A stretch of DNA of 64,000 bases. It comes from Apostichopus parvimensis. Its lineage: Eukaryota > Echinodermata > Holothuroidea > Aspidochirotida > Stichopodidae. Below the pieces are notes generated by a model, which was not told where the DNA came from, made no database searches, and saw only the letters and a list, made by a program, of their open reading frames with translations. Of the stretch, positions 35,152 through 47,800 are shown in pieces. The DNA is taken from NCBI GenBank assembly GCA_000934455.1, contig KN882917.1, positions 265,427 through 329,426 on the forward strand, written 5' to 3'. Both the position numbers and the translations under genes were made by a program. The number at the start of each line of letters is the position of its first letter. Positions within the stretch are counted from its first letter, which is position 1.

Positions 35152-35491
35152 GATATCCTACAATTCCATGTCTACCGAGAACACTATCTTTTAACTTCTG
35201 CAGTTAGCTAGTAAACACACTTAACATGATCTAAGACACCGTCCAGTTAACAATCCTTTTCGACCAAAAAATCGTTCTTGAAATACAATTCATACATCGA
35301 CATTTCCCGCTGCAAGCCCAATGTATCTGTACTTGTTCTGTGCCAGCATGTCTAACGTTAGCATATTAGCACTATTTCGTAGGCCAGTACCTTCTTACGC
35401 CGTTAGTTCACATGTCCGATCCATCTTGGTGCAAATCTTTCACGAAGTCACTAACACTATTCTCGAACTGCTACAGAGAAATATCAGTTTG

Positions 35492-35539
35492 GTACCACCC
35501 TGGAACATATCACATGACCCTCCATGCATGGTACGCGCG
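35492..35539 (-). repeat. Subterminal inverted block, right, of the P-like element
   Basis: This is the inverse partner of 29041-29088 with one difference (GTGATA in place of GTGATG). It is followed by the terminal block 35559-35581 and the target duplication 35582-35589. Confidence 0.85.
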
Positions 35540-35665
35540 CGCCCAATTGACATGAATCCTCCAGATTTATTAAACTCGATGCTTGTAACTTATTGTATTA
35601 TAGCTTTTAAATCATCTGTAGAACATTGACATTAGGCAAAGACACAATTCTACAATTATTACGTG

Positions 35666-35879
35666 ATGGCGTACGCCTTGTATGAATTCGTTGGGAGAGA
35701 TGGTCAGACCAAAATCGGACGGCAGTCGTGGATCCTATCTTATTACGAGAGGTCCAAGTTCCGATACGAATATTGGGATAAGAGAGATGTGATTGAGGTA
35801 GGATGGCCAGCAGACGGTTCACTGATGTGCACACAGCCAGGCGTTGCGAAATACCCTGTCAGAGTTATCTGGACATCAG
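35666..35879 (+). CDS. BEN gene exon 1
   Basis: It starts at ATG 35666, the first ATG after the P-like element, and ends phase 1 at CAG|GTAAGA. The 71 codons include SWILSYYERSKF, VIEVGWPADGS and YPVRVIWTS, a small N-terminal module seen in several invertebrate BEN proteins. No TATA box is evident, and the 84 bases between the transposon and ATG must hold any remaining 5' leader. Confidence 0.75.
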
Positions 35880-38800
35880 GTAAGATTCCAATCAATTATT
35901 CTTATATTCATGATAAATGTGATTCAGTTAGACGTGGCCGTAGAATCCACAAATTCGAACCATTTTGGCGGCCGTTATGGTTACGATGGTGACCATTATT
36001 ATATAGTAACTAGTCATATTCTGATACCTCGGTCACGGAATCGTAGGGGTGGGTGGGCAAATGAATCGAGTTCCTATAAATATAATATTGACAATCTAGG
36101 GTAGGGACCGCTCTCAAATCGGGGTGGAGTAGACTGGAATGTGTTTACCAGTGTTTGGAGGTGCTGATGCCAGCTTTTCAGGTTCAACCTTCATGGGAAA
36201 TGGTCATGCCTAGCCTACGTGTATTTGTCTTTCGCCGTGACAGGCCTCCACTAACTGTTCACTACCCGGTGCAGGCTCCGTGCAGCAACCAGAGAGCTAT
36301 TTTAAATATTAGTGGTCGGTGGAGCAATGACATCTGCCATCTGCTGATGTTCAGTATACGAGGTGCTTATTCTCTGAGATCAGGGTGGAGCGAGTTCCAA
36401 AGAACTCAGTAGAAAATCAGACAAATAGTCAGTTCCCGAGTCAGTTTGACAGGCTTATCCAGGGCTGTCACGTACCGTACGTTTAAAAGTTGTCACGGGA
36501 CGACTTAGTTTATGCACAGGATCGCCACCCCCTTCCCCCCATCTACCCGAAGCTATAATTCGATTATTATTATTAATATTATATTGTTATATTACCTCTA
36601 CTCCTCGCGTGCATACGATTCCAGTCACCATTTTATTTTATTTTCGACAGAGGATGTAAGTCATTGCTATTCAATACACAATCAATCAACGTATTTGGCC
36701 TAAATACCATAGGACGATAAATACCATATGGTACCGTTTCATGGTATCGTGTTTACCGTGGAAATTTGCACATACACAGGGCCTAGTATCAGGTTTGGAA
36801 GTGAGAAAAAAGACTGGCGGGAGCTGGAGGCGTGAAAACTACCCGTGCATCCAGACTCCATCGTGCAGATTGTATTATTTGAGCACGCTCACCTGTTCCC
36901 TGCCCCCCCCCCCCGGCCTCATAATATGCGAAGACCATCATATGCACGCGGAACTCGCCGAACTTTGGCAATCTTAGTCCAAAATGGCGAATAACGACGA
37001 GTTACGACAGGCAATTGAGAGCAGGTAATGTGCAGGTCGCTATAATACACTGAAGCTAGGCTAATAGAGGGCATGGGACTGAATCTTCCATACAATAATA
37101 TCGCTCTCCTATGAAGTCATTGGTGATCTCGAAACTGATGGCGCATCTTTAGTGTCTGATTTCTGTACAATGAACCTGCTATATGTACTCATCTCCGCGT
37201 GTAAATTCGTGGTGTGGACGAATCTAATCAAGGAAGCTTTCTCAGTATCGGTTACAAGTCTAACGATTGGGTGTCCCAGGCCGACACAATCATCAAATAC
37301 GGCAGATGCTTTCTTAACCTATTTTCGCTTATGGTGAGATAGATGTTGATAAAAATCTTGAACAGAATCGGATGTGGATGACAGGCAAATATCCGATATT
37401 GAATTAAGCCGACTCCATATTAGGTGATTCTTCATAATTTGAATCGCTACCCCTTTCGTCCCATGAAAAAAATTTTGAAGTGCTTGGTTGTTATTCTCAA
37501 ACGGAAATGTAGATGTAGCCCACAATGGTCCCCAGTTGATTACCATACTGTACTAGGTGAGTTAATTGGTGGACATTATAAGATACATGTTCCAATCCGT
37601 ACAGTCTCTCGACTCCCATAACGAATTTCACCAGAGCAGCCCTGCTACGATCAATCATGGAAGCTGACACAGTGGAGGATGTCAAATTGGCAATCGAAAA
37701 AACCAGAAGCCACCAATGGCGTCAATAAATACTTGGTAAAATTCCAGCCACAATTACTGGTGAATAAAATAAAAATTCCTCCACTCACTTGCTTTCCACA
37801 ACTTTCTTTCTGAGAGTGGGCGAGGAAGTCTAGTAACTTCCATTGGTGGCTTCACAGATAACAATATCTCGGAAACATTGGACATTTCCCGACCTATGTA
37901 AAATTCTTTCATGTGGTAGCGAGATTCGAACCACAGCTTCGAAAACTGACGAACAACTCCTAATAATACAGAGTGCATGTAATCGGGCACAAAACCATGT
38001 ATGATGTTGAATTTTGGTATTAACGAGAATACTGATTGCCTTTCACCCCTCTGGAAACTTAATTCGACCTTATGGCTTCTGCTGCACTTACTAGAGTACC
38101 CGCCGCTGTCCGTTTCTCGTCAACCCCCCTGACCGGGTACAACCCTTGTAAAGCCATCCCCTCTATTCACAACTTCGCCTTCGTGGAGACAGCTTCCACA
38201 ACCAAATGAACCATTATATTGATGGAAATTTTGCATGATGCACCGAGCTACTGCGTCGCAAGAGCAAACTGCACAGTATACTCTGGAAGTGCGAATCTCG
38301 GCGTCATAATGCCACTGGAACCCAGTCTGTCCTAATTGTCTCATCTCCTCAATGAATGGTTTGAAAAATACATCAATGATAGGTTTCCCAGGACCGACCC
38401 ACAGGCCACATATTAGGACCTTTTGAGCACGATGTTCCTCAGGTAATTCATTAATTAAAAATTGTATTGGCCAAATAAACGTTTTGGATGATTTATACAG
38501 TGGGATACCATCAAAATTCCAGGTTATTGTCAAATCATATTCGGATAAATTCTCGCGTAGTTGTTTATACATCGAACCTTGGTAAATGTCATGGATGTTT
38601 TCTGAATTTTGGTTATTCCGTACTAGTAATGTCGATACCCCCTCTTGTTCGAGAAGCGACTTCAGTTGTTGCTCTACAGGTATGTATAAAAAGAAAGCCA
38701 GGTCATCGTCACCATCAATGAATGGGGTACTACATCCAGGACATTCACCAAGGTTTGAATCAAGTCCCAAGTAATTCAAGCAGTGATTACAGTTAAAATG

Positions 38801-41800
38801 TTTTTGAATGTCGTTCTGATGTTAACGCTGGGACTGGGACTGTGCACACGCCTGCCCAGTGATCAGTCTTTAGGGCAGTAAGTGGCTCCCTGAATCAGTA
38901 GCAATCGAATCATATCCAATATTTATGATTTCCTCCCGACTGCTCTCGGATTTTCGCATTTACAAGTTCTTCATAGTCCGACCTCTCTTGGCTCCAAGTG
39001 AAATTGAAACTCCACAGTAAAGAAAAAAACAACGTGGTCCTTGTAATCAATGTGGGCATCACACAAACCGGGAAGGAAGACTGCAAGCATTTTCATTTCC
39101 CAGTTATTGTTTTTGCAAGCTCATCAGAGTTTCACCTCTCCGGACCTCCAATGACCTTTGAACCGCATAAAAAATAATACAGTTGTTGTATCCCATATGG
39201 ACCGATACAGGTCCAGTATGACCCCTGCGAGTATTTGCTACAGTTATGGTGTTTACGAATTTCTTAGAATTTGACCTCCTTTGAACCATTCCAGATAGAA
39301 CAAGTCAAATTAGCCTGTTAATGACCTCTGACCTCAAAATGACCTTTAACATATTCATCATTGTACGTTTAGGCCTACTATGTACCAATTTTCATGTAAA
39401 TCCGTCAATGTTGATTAGTTTGGGACCAAATTCGTCAATCCTCGGCCTACAGTGTACCGTGCTCTATTCGTCCGCAGCCACCGAGACGTTTACGATTTGC
39501 GCTTGTTTGAAGCTACAATTGATTTGAGGCCGTGGCAGTATAAATCGTAGGTATGCCAGTAGTTTGTTGATTCCGAAAAAACAGTGATTGAGAAACTGTG
39601 AAAACATAAACGGCTGAAGGAATCGCACGGGATCTCGCCAGATGGCAACCTGAGAGGGTTTAAATTAAAATAAGGCATATTCACTCTCGGCTCACCTGGT
39701 TGCAGGGATCATAAGGAGCTTCTCCTGGAATGTGGTCACCCGGTGAGTCATTAATTTCATCCTCGAAACGAGTGTCTTCCTCATCCGAGTCTGAGGCAGT
39801 ACCTCCGTGTGGAATTGGCCACATCTGTGAACGTAGGGAAACAAACATGTTTTGAGCTGCATGGACAGATGGACTGTTTGGAAGAAATACTTCGTTCTTT
39901 CAAAATGCGGTACCCACTTTCGAAAGGCTAATTCACATCAACTGTTTAACTAGCATGCACGTATGGGGTGTAGCAGCGTCCACACAGCCTCCTCTCCAGC
40001 TGTTGAGCACATGACTGTTTCGTTACTCCATTGCTCCTGTGGAGCACTACACATGATGGCGATAGGCTACCTCACATTTTCCAGTATTGGTATGGTCTGG
40101 GCCGCGGTGGCTCGTGACCCAAGGCGGATAGTCAACTACTAGACCAGACACCCGGTCCAATATGGTAGCTCCAGGGAATTCGAACATACCATACGATTGA
40201 GATTTAGGCATTTGTTCACTCAGGGCCTTCTCGCTGAGCCCGATGCCTCACTGTCGAGTTATGGGCGGGAAGATGTCAAGTAGACCACTCCCTGTAAGTA
40301 GCATAATAAAGCAAAACAGTTTTAACAAGATATAGAAATACAATACGGTAACCCCCCCCCCCCCCCTGAATGTTTCAAGAGTGAAATACCTGCGTTCCAC
40401 GGAGACCAACACAATGGCTGTCCATGCAGGTCCCACTTTGGAAAGAGCGGGAATGGCCTACATGAATACTCCTTCTCCCAGTTTTCATATGCTGCTCACA
40501 GCTCACTGCTCTTAGGAAAACACACATAGTTCTAAATAAATGTTCGGTTGCGTTCTAATGGTATATATTTCTCCTATATGATGTCTAAGTCGCCACTTCC
40601 CAGTTACAATTGGCAGTGCGTATATAGTCACAAAACAAGCGGAAAAAATGGCCCAAAAAAATCGCGTGCTCCGCGGGCATTAGCTACCATTCCCCGCGAT
40701 TAGTAATGGCTGGTAAGAGCGATTTCTAAATGTTTCCATGTGCATTTTTCAAGTGATGTAGCAAGCTGTCTCCAGCTTTAGTTTAAAAAGTGCAAAAACC
40801 TGTGCTCCAGGGCGCCCCTCGCAATTGTTGAGTTGTTCATTCGTCTTCGTTGGGAATAAGAAGTATCAGTGAACGTTTTCGTCAAACGAATAGATTTCGC
40901 AAACCAACTGACCATCGAAGTGCTCTCAATTGTCTGTCGCAACTCGCCGTTATTTGGGACTAAGAATTCCAAAGTTCGGCGAGTTCCGCGCGCATATGAT
41001 GGTCTTCGTATATTAAGAGGCCGGGAGAGGGGGGGGGGGGGTGCACTCTTAAAACAAATTACACAAGTTGTGTATAATTTTTTGATACATTAGAGGTGTA
41101 AAATTCTACACATTACCGGAGTCCAATTGACACCAGTTGTGTAGGAAAAGCTGTGTTTCATGCGTTCTCTTGCTGAGAGTGTGCGCCCACTGTCCAGCAC
41201 GTACTACAGGCGTTACTCCACTCCAGCAAATAGACCTACTACCCATAGGACCTCGCGGAGTGAAAAACGAGAATGTATCGCATCAGTTAATGGAATTTAG
41301 CTTCAATGTCATATTTATATATTTGCCGGCAGTTTAAAAGAGATAGTTAACAGCTATTTTGCTTTAAATTATACACATTACCGGAATCTGATTTCTTTAA
41401 ACGTTTACCCAATTATTCCCCCCAAAAAATGTATATTCCCAGTATGTTTCCTCACATAACTATGTTAATGAACTTTTGACTACTTTATTATCACTGATCC
41501 ATACTGCTGTCATCTGATTGGCTGTTTAGCGATGACGATTTTGGAACACATTACACTTCTTCTCACGGGTTTGAGACTTCGAGGTATAATTTTTACACCT
41601 TGCGGTGTAGAATCGGAGTGACACCGCTGTTGTGTAGAAATGTTGACACCTCTTTTTTTAGAGTGTGATGAACAGGTGCGCGTGCTCAAATAATACATCT
41701 GTTATTGATTGTTCGTCACGATGGAGCCTGGGTGGGTAGTCTTACGCCCGTTCCGAAGATGGTCCGCCTCCAGCACCCGACAGTGTTACTAATATTTCCG

Positions 41801-44800
41801 AAAAATGAAAATGCGAAAGATGTATGTTTTGGTATATGGGGTGGGATGGGTGAGGCTCGGAATTTTTCCTGATGATCATTCCCCCACTCATCCCGAAAAT
41901 TTTACGCCACTGGGACGAGGGATAAAACGTGATCTCCCTGTCGAGAGATGAAAGTATCCTTCATCGATGACGTAAAAATATTGTATTTATAGATCACCAA
42001 TCGGAACTCATGGAAGTAATGGAGGAGATGAAGTCGAACAACAAAGCACCGGCTGTAATGGGTAGGGGTACCGCGTTAAGAAGAGGAAGGTGATTGACGA
42101 CGGCGAACCATCAGACGATGTACCGGTAAGTTAGTTTTCGAAATTATGCTGATCGACGTGCCCCTCGAAGTGTTAAATTTCCATGGTTTAAGAAGGATTT
42201 TGTACCATGGAACGGTACCATGGTCAGGAAAATGTTCGATTATCTCGATCGTGGAGCTATATTAAAGGTCAGTGGAAGTGAAAATTTAACTTTAAAGATT
42301 CTAATTCCTCCTGATTGGTGTATTAAGAAAATCGTTTGGTCAAGTTGATTAAAAATGTTATCTTCAATCACCATGGGTCGGATACTGCAATCTTGTGAAT
42401 ACTATAACTTCACAGGGAGGAAAAGGACGGTAAAACTTTGGTTTGTGAAGTATCCCGTATTTTGTCATGTTGAGGACCACCAGATCTCAGGTAGGCCTAC
42501 CCTTTGATATTGTAGGTATGTAATTAATATTTCTTTTAATTTTCTTATACATATTTTTTTATGCACATTCCAATCATAGGGGGAGCCCAGGAGAACTGCA
42601 CCAAAGAAGAAGACATCGCAGGTGAACATGAGCAGGAAGCGGCTGATGGAAGAGATCTTGGAGTCAGCAGTTCCACGTATGGATGATAAGGTAATACTAT
42701 ATAATATATGATCGTTTCGGCTGATTGCATGAACGGTTTAAAAAAAAACATGGTGTTAATTGCCTCATATTTGTTGTCCCTCGCGGAGGCGAAAGGAATA
42801 TATGTAGTCAAAATGCCAATATCTTTAGAAGCATAATTATGTCCAATTCACTTCTAACTTTCTTTGGTGACATCACTTAGGGAGTGGCACAAGTAGCCAA
42901 ACTAGGCTATGATGTCATCATACCTCGTCAATATTTATGAGAGGGCGGGGCTTATAAGCCAATCCTTCAAATGCCAATATTTTGAGAAGCGTATGTCTGT
43001 GCAGGTCATTGCGAAGTGACAGTTTCAGGAGATGACTATGGGGCCTATATAATTTTGAAGTGCATTCGGCACTTTCCTGGGAAAATCTGTGGTTGAGCAC
43101 CCGCTTTCCAAGTGGTTGAACGCCCGCTTTTCATGGTTCGATTCCTAGTCGAGTCATCCCCACAGGATTTCTAAATATTGTGGTTGCTACACATTTAAAA
43201 ATAATTGCTCAACATGGGGTAAAATGGAACACCTCTATGGTGTAAAAAGGGAACATGGTCAACAGATGTGTAAACTTTACACATTAATGCTTTGGCAAAG
43301 TTTGACCTTACTGTGGGGTAATATTTTACCACACAGTGTGTAAATTATTTTACCAAATTAGCATTGTGTAAAATTTGCACAACAATGACCATGTTCCCTT
43401 TTGTACCCCATTTTGTGTAAATTTTACCCAAATCAAGCAGGGCACTGGTTTTACCCCACAGTTGTGTATTTTTTGGGCAAAACAGTTGTGTAATATTAGC
43501 ACACCTTTTGGGGTTACTTTTTTGGCAAAACAGTTGTGTAATATAAGCACACCTTTTGGGGTTACTTTTACACACACACTTGTGTAAATAATATAATTTT
43601 ATGTATACTGTCAATGTTTCAAAATAGTGTCAAAAACATATCCTTTTGAACAATTTGATATAACTTCCATACTTGCATATGCTTGCGTGTTTAAGTAAGG
43701 TTGCAATAATGTTAAGACTTTGGTATATATGACCCAACATGGGAACAAACATTGGCTCTTTGGCAAGGAAGCCTATGATTTCAGTGCAAGAAAATAAAAC
43801 ACTTGCAACATCAAAATGAACTGATAAAATTTATTAAGACTTCTGTAAATAACTTTCAGCTTATCAGGAAAAAATTGAATTTTCTCTCCTGCATAAAACA
43901 GAACATGAAAATCCTAGAAGTGAATACCATTACAGTATTAGCAGCAATGCAGCCACATATATAGGTTAATAATATTTTTCACAGTAGGCTCAAATATTTT
44001 TGCAGGTAAGCAATTGCAAATGAAATGTACTACTCATTTTCTTAATTGTTTTTATAATCAGGTTGGTGTGTGTGTGGGGGGGAGGGGCTTTTTGATGACC
44101 CCACTGGCTATGGGGCTAGCATATAATATCAACCCAAGTTTAGGTGAAAGACGAGTTTAGCTACATATCAAGCAGGTAAAACTTACACATGACTTTTAAA
44201 TCCTTGTGACTTTCATATTTTATTCCTGGGTATTTCCTGGATATCAATCTCACATAGCAATTATACAGCCAACAAAATCTAAATTTTTTCAATTTCTTTG
44301 TGCCTAACTTTGACTTAATCAACAAGTTATTCAGAAAGTTTTCCAACGTTCAGGCAGTATTATTTAGAATTAATGTAAATTGTATAATTACTATGTGTTG
44401 GATAACAATGCTAGATATTTAAAACCCTATCAAACTCAACTTTACTAAGCTGTCATATTTCTAAAAATTGTAACATATTTACATCGACAAATGTTACAAT
44501 GTATTATATAGTTGAGGTAGTAAAACATAATTTTGAAGAAACTTAACCATCCCATATATGCTTTCACAGTTGTTGAATAAACCATACTGGAGACCTCAAG
44601 CCCTGTAAGATCACCTATAAGCAGTGATAACGTATAATAGAAAGAACACAACACAACTTTGAAAACACCAACAAGTAAATAGCAGTTAGAGGTCTAACAT
44701 CTGTTTAGCTTTACATAGCACAGGCCAATGGATACAAAGAGCGGACCCACTTCCAGTGCCTTCTCCTCGATGATGACGAAGAGCTGCTGGAGCGGATTCC

Positions 44801-47800
44801 CTTGTTAACAATGACGAAAATAATGCCATGTTGCTGACAGTGGTCTTACATAATTGATTTGAAATGATAGTATGCCCTGAATGCCCTGATAGACCCTGGT
44901 TCAATAGGTACTTTAATATCATAAATGAGAGTGTCTAAAGCATGCCATACCCCCATAGCCTGAGGTGGATAGCAGAGGTCCAAAATCTGGTAAGCCTTGT
45001 AGCAGAGGTCAATTGCTGCAATAAGTGTGTCTACCACCATTGTCTTTCGCTCAATGATGACGAAGAGCTGCTGTGGCTGGCAGTAGTTGCCTCCCAAGAT
45101 CAAAACGAATGGCTGTGTACATCCATTAAATTGAGTCAAGTATTGCTCTAAGTTTACACCTTCCTGAAAAGACAAGTTTTTATATAAAATTTATATATAT
45201 TGACCACAATCTGAGAAATATGTATAATAGGTAACCTTCCAGTTGTGTGGTTTTAAGCACATCTGACCAATGCAAGTAAAAAAGAAACAGGTTTCTTCAT
45301 GGGGAACTTCTACACCACACAGGTCATACTTGTCTCACACCAAAAAGATTTGATATATTATTTAATATCTTCTTTTCCAGTCCTATGAAGATTCCTGGTA
45401 TAATAAATTATGAAAGTCTAGAGGTAGCATGGAAATGATATGTTAGTTCTGGCCAAAACCAGGGCAACTTATTTTGGTAGTATATTGCAGTAACATAGCC
45501 AGGTTCTGACAATGGGCGAGTTATGTGGGGTGTAGAGTCAAAGGGGCACTGAAACTATCAGGACGGTTCCCTTTAAAGAAGGTATCCCCATGCAACCCTC
45601 ACCCATGGTTACTACTAGTTCATTTTTGTGATGGTATTTCCTTTTGAGGAAGAGGCATATTCCACACCCACCCCATTTGACAACCATGCAGGTGCTCCAG
45701 GGTCAACAGTCTATTTAACTATATTTAGTGGAACTGATTACTATGAGCATAAATGCAGTATTTCGGGGTATTTATACTGTACTACAGTAATACTTTTGAT
45801 GATTGCCTGTGGCATCAGAACCATTACTTGAGTAATATTGCAACATTTATATATTGACCTCAATCTGTGACAACATCAATGCTATGTATACCAAAAACAA
45901 TTGATTACAAGTTACTACGGGCCATCTACTAGCATGGTAATGATATATCATGCCATCTTCTGAAATGACGCCCACCACTCAGAATTATGTCACAATAACA
46001 TTGACAAACATGATAACCAAAAAGATCATACAAAGTATGGATATAATGTGACCTTTGGGTGCAGAATCATTGTTATTTAAATATTTTGACCTCTGACCCA
46101 ATACTTTAACTGATATTTACGATGAGATCGATGAACACCATACACAATAAGATCTTTAAGTAACAAAGGGCGATCACCCATTGTTGAGTTATCACGTAAC
46201 AAAGCCAAGCATCACACAGTCACTCATGCATACACAGTACACGTACATATGCACATGGACCTGAACACATATAATATTCCGTGTGCAGCAAGGAATCGAA
46301 CCTGTGTTGAACAATGATATTATTACCTTCTGAAAGAGAGTTGTACCTTAGGTTGAAGTGAAGTTTAAACTTTAAAGGGAGACCGAGTTTGGGGATTATC
46401 TGTGTTATGCTCTCGTAATCCAGTAGCTCAAATACTTCATCATCAATCCTGTGAGCTGTGGACATTTGAGAAAAAATATTTTGCATATAACACTGTTACA
46501 AAGCTTAATAACAGTAATGACAAAGGACATGTTGCACATTAGGAAATTGCATCCGTAAAATGAACATTCATGCTTATTGCAATCATCACATATTATTGTA
46601 GGCATAAAAAACAACCAGAGAATGAAAACATTTAATTGTGAAATAAAAACAAAATGCAGAGATATTAATGTGCTTACTGCATAGCCCACTCATTAACATA
46701 ACTTATTTTCTTCAGGTAAAAAGTCAACTGCGTTCAAAGGTTAAACACTAACATCATTATTTTATTAAGCCACCATGGACCAAGGTCTTAGTTAAAATGT
46801 AGGCTTCTTGTAGGCCTACTTCACGTGACACACCCACATATGAAATATGAGATCTGTCCAAGCTTCCCTTCTTGAGATATCAGGTTTAGTGGTTTTCACA
46901 ATTTAACCCCTGGTGACCCCAAATGACCATCGACCTCCCCAAAAATCAATGCGCTTCCTTGTCCTTAATGTGGTCACGTACACACCAAACATGAGAAGTC
47001 CAAAATTCCCTTCTTGAAATACTGTGTTTACAAGCTTGGCAGCACAAACACACACCATTATGATTGCAAAGCTTACTATTTTCATCACAACTAACAAAGC
47101 GATGAAATTGTTCAATTTCAAACTGCCCCTTTTTCCTTGTTTTCCCATTTGGCCCTAATATATGAGAGCCAGGGGCTTGGTTGACTACTGCAGGATCATA
47201 GTGAGGCTTATTTTAATGGATATGCTAGTCATGTTGAGTCTTTGCCTGGCCTTAAAACTAATATTTAACTGGTAATGTTAGCCTAGGCTGTATCGCTTGC
47301 CTACATTGTAGTGTTGGTTAAGGAGACCTATCAGTATATAAATGTAGAATTGGCTTGGGCCTAAAACATAAGCCAAAGCTAGGATGGTTCAACGTCGGCC
47401 AACGTTAGACGTAACCTAAGTTACTCTTATACGTGAGGAATATTTTTAGTACGAACAAGATGGTGATGTGCACTACCTAGTCTCTATGAGCATGTAAAGA
47501 GAATCTAGAGAGGAACGAAAGGCTATATATGTAGGCTTGGCGCTTACTATTAGAAATAGCTTAGCCTAACATTCGACCTTACACTACATATAGTCCTAAC
47601 GTTAAACAAAAGTGAGGCTAGGTGAAACGTACAGTATATATGCCGTTTAAAACAGTTTTCGATCAGCATTCAACGGTGAAATTGTAGTTAAAATAAATAT
47701 TATTCTTTCCGCATAAAAGGTTAGTACTGATGCCCGAAATACATCATCCTACCTTCGAATTGTGGCTTCAATTCAGCTAGGCCGATGTTTTCCAGAAATT

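Larger units (their letters stand above)
28998..35581 (+). mobile_element. P-like element with THAP and Mutator-like genes
   Basis: The left end CATCGAGTTTAATAAATCTG (running 23 bases, 28998-29020) is exactly inverted at 35559-35581. A second inverted block of 48 bases (29041-29088 and 35492-35539, one mismatch) lies about 20 bases further in. Both ends are flanked by the 8-bp repeat CTTGTAAC (28990-28997 and 35582-35589). Eight-base duplication and a CAT start fit the P superfamily, as does the THAP transposase inside. The minus-strand Mutator-like ORF occupies the right third. Whether it is native cargo or a nested insertion is open; no separate inverted repeats for it were found. Confidence 0.9.

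Noticed and set aside
43112-43150. Possible functional tRNA gene
   Set aside because: A B box is present, but the arms do not pair into a full cloverleaf and no anticodon stem could be drawn; a SINE fragment is more likely.
43345-43614. Minus-strand frame with a repeated NPKRCAYITQLFC-like phrase
   Set aside because: The peptide repeat comes from the 51-base tandem duplication of a foldback element, not from a protein gene.
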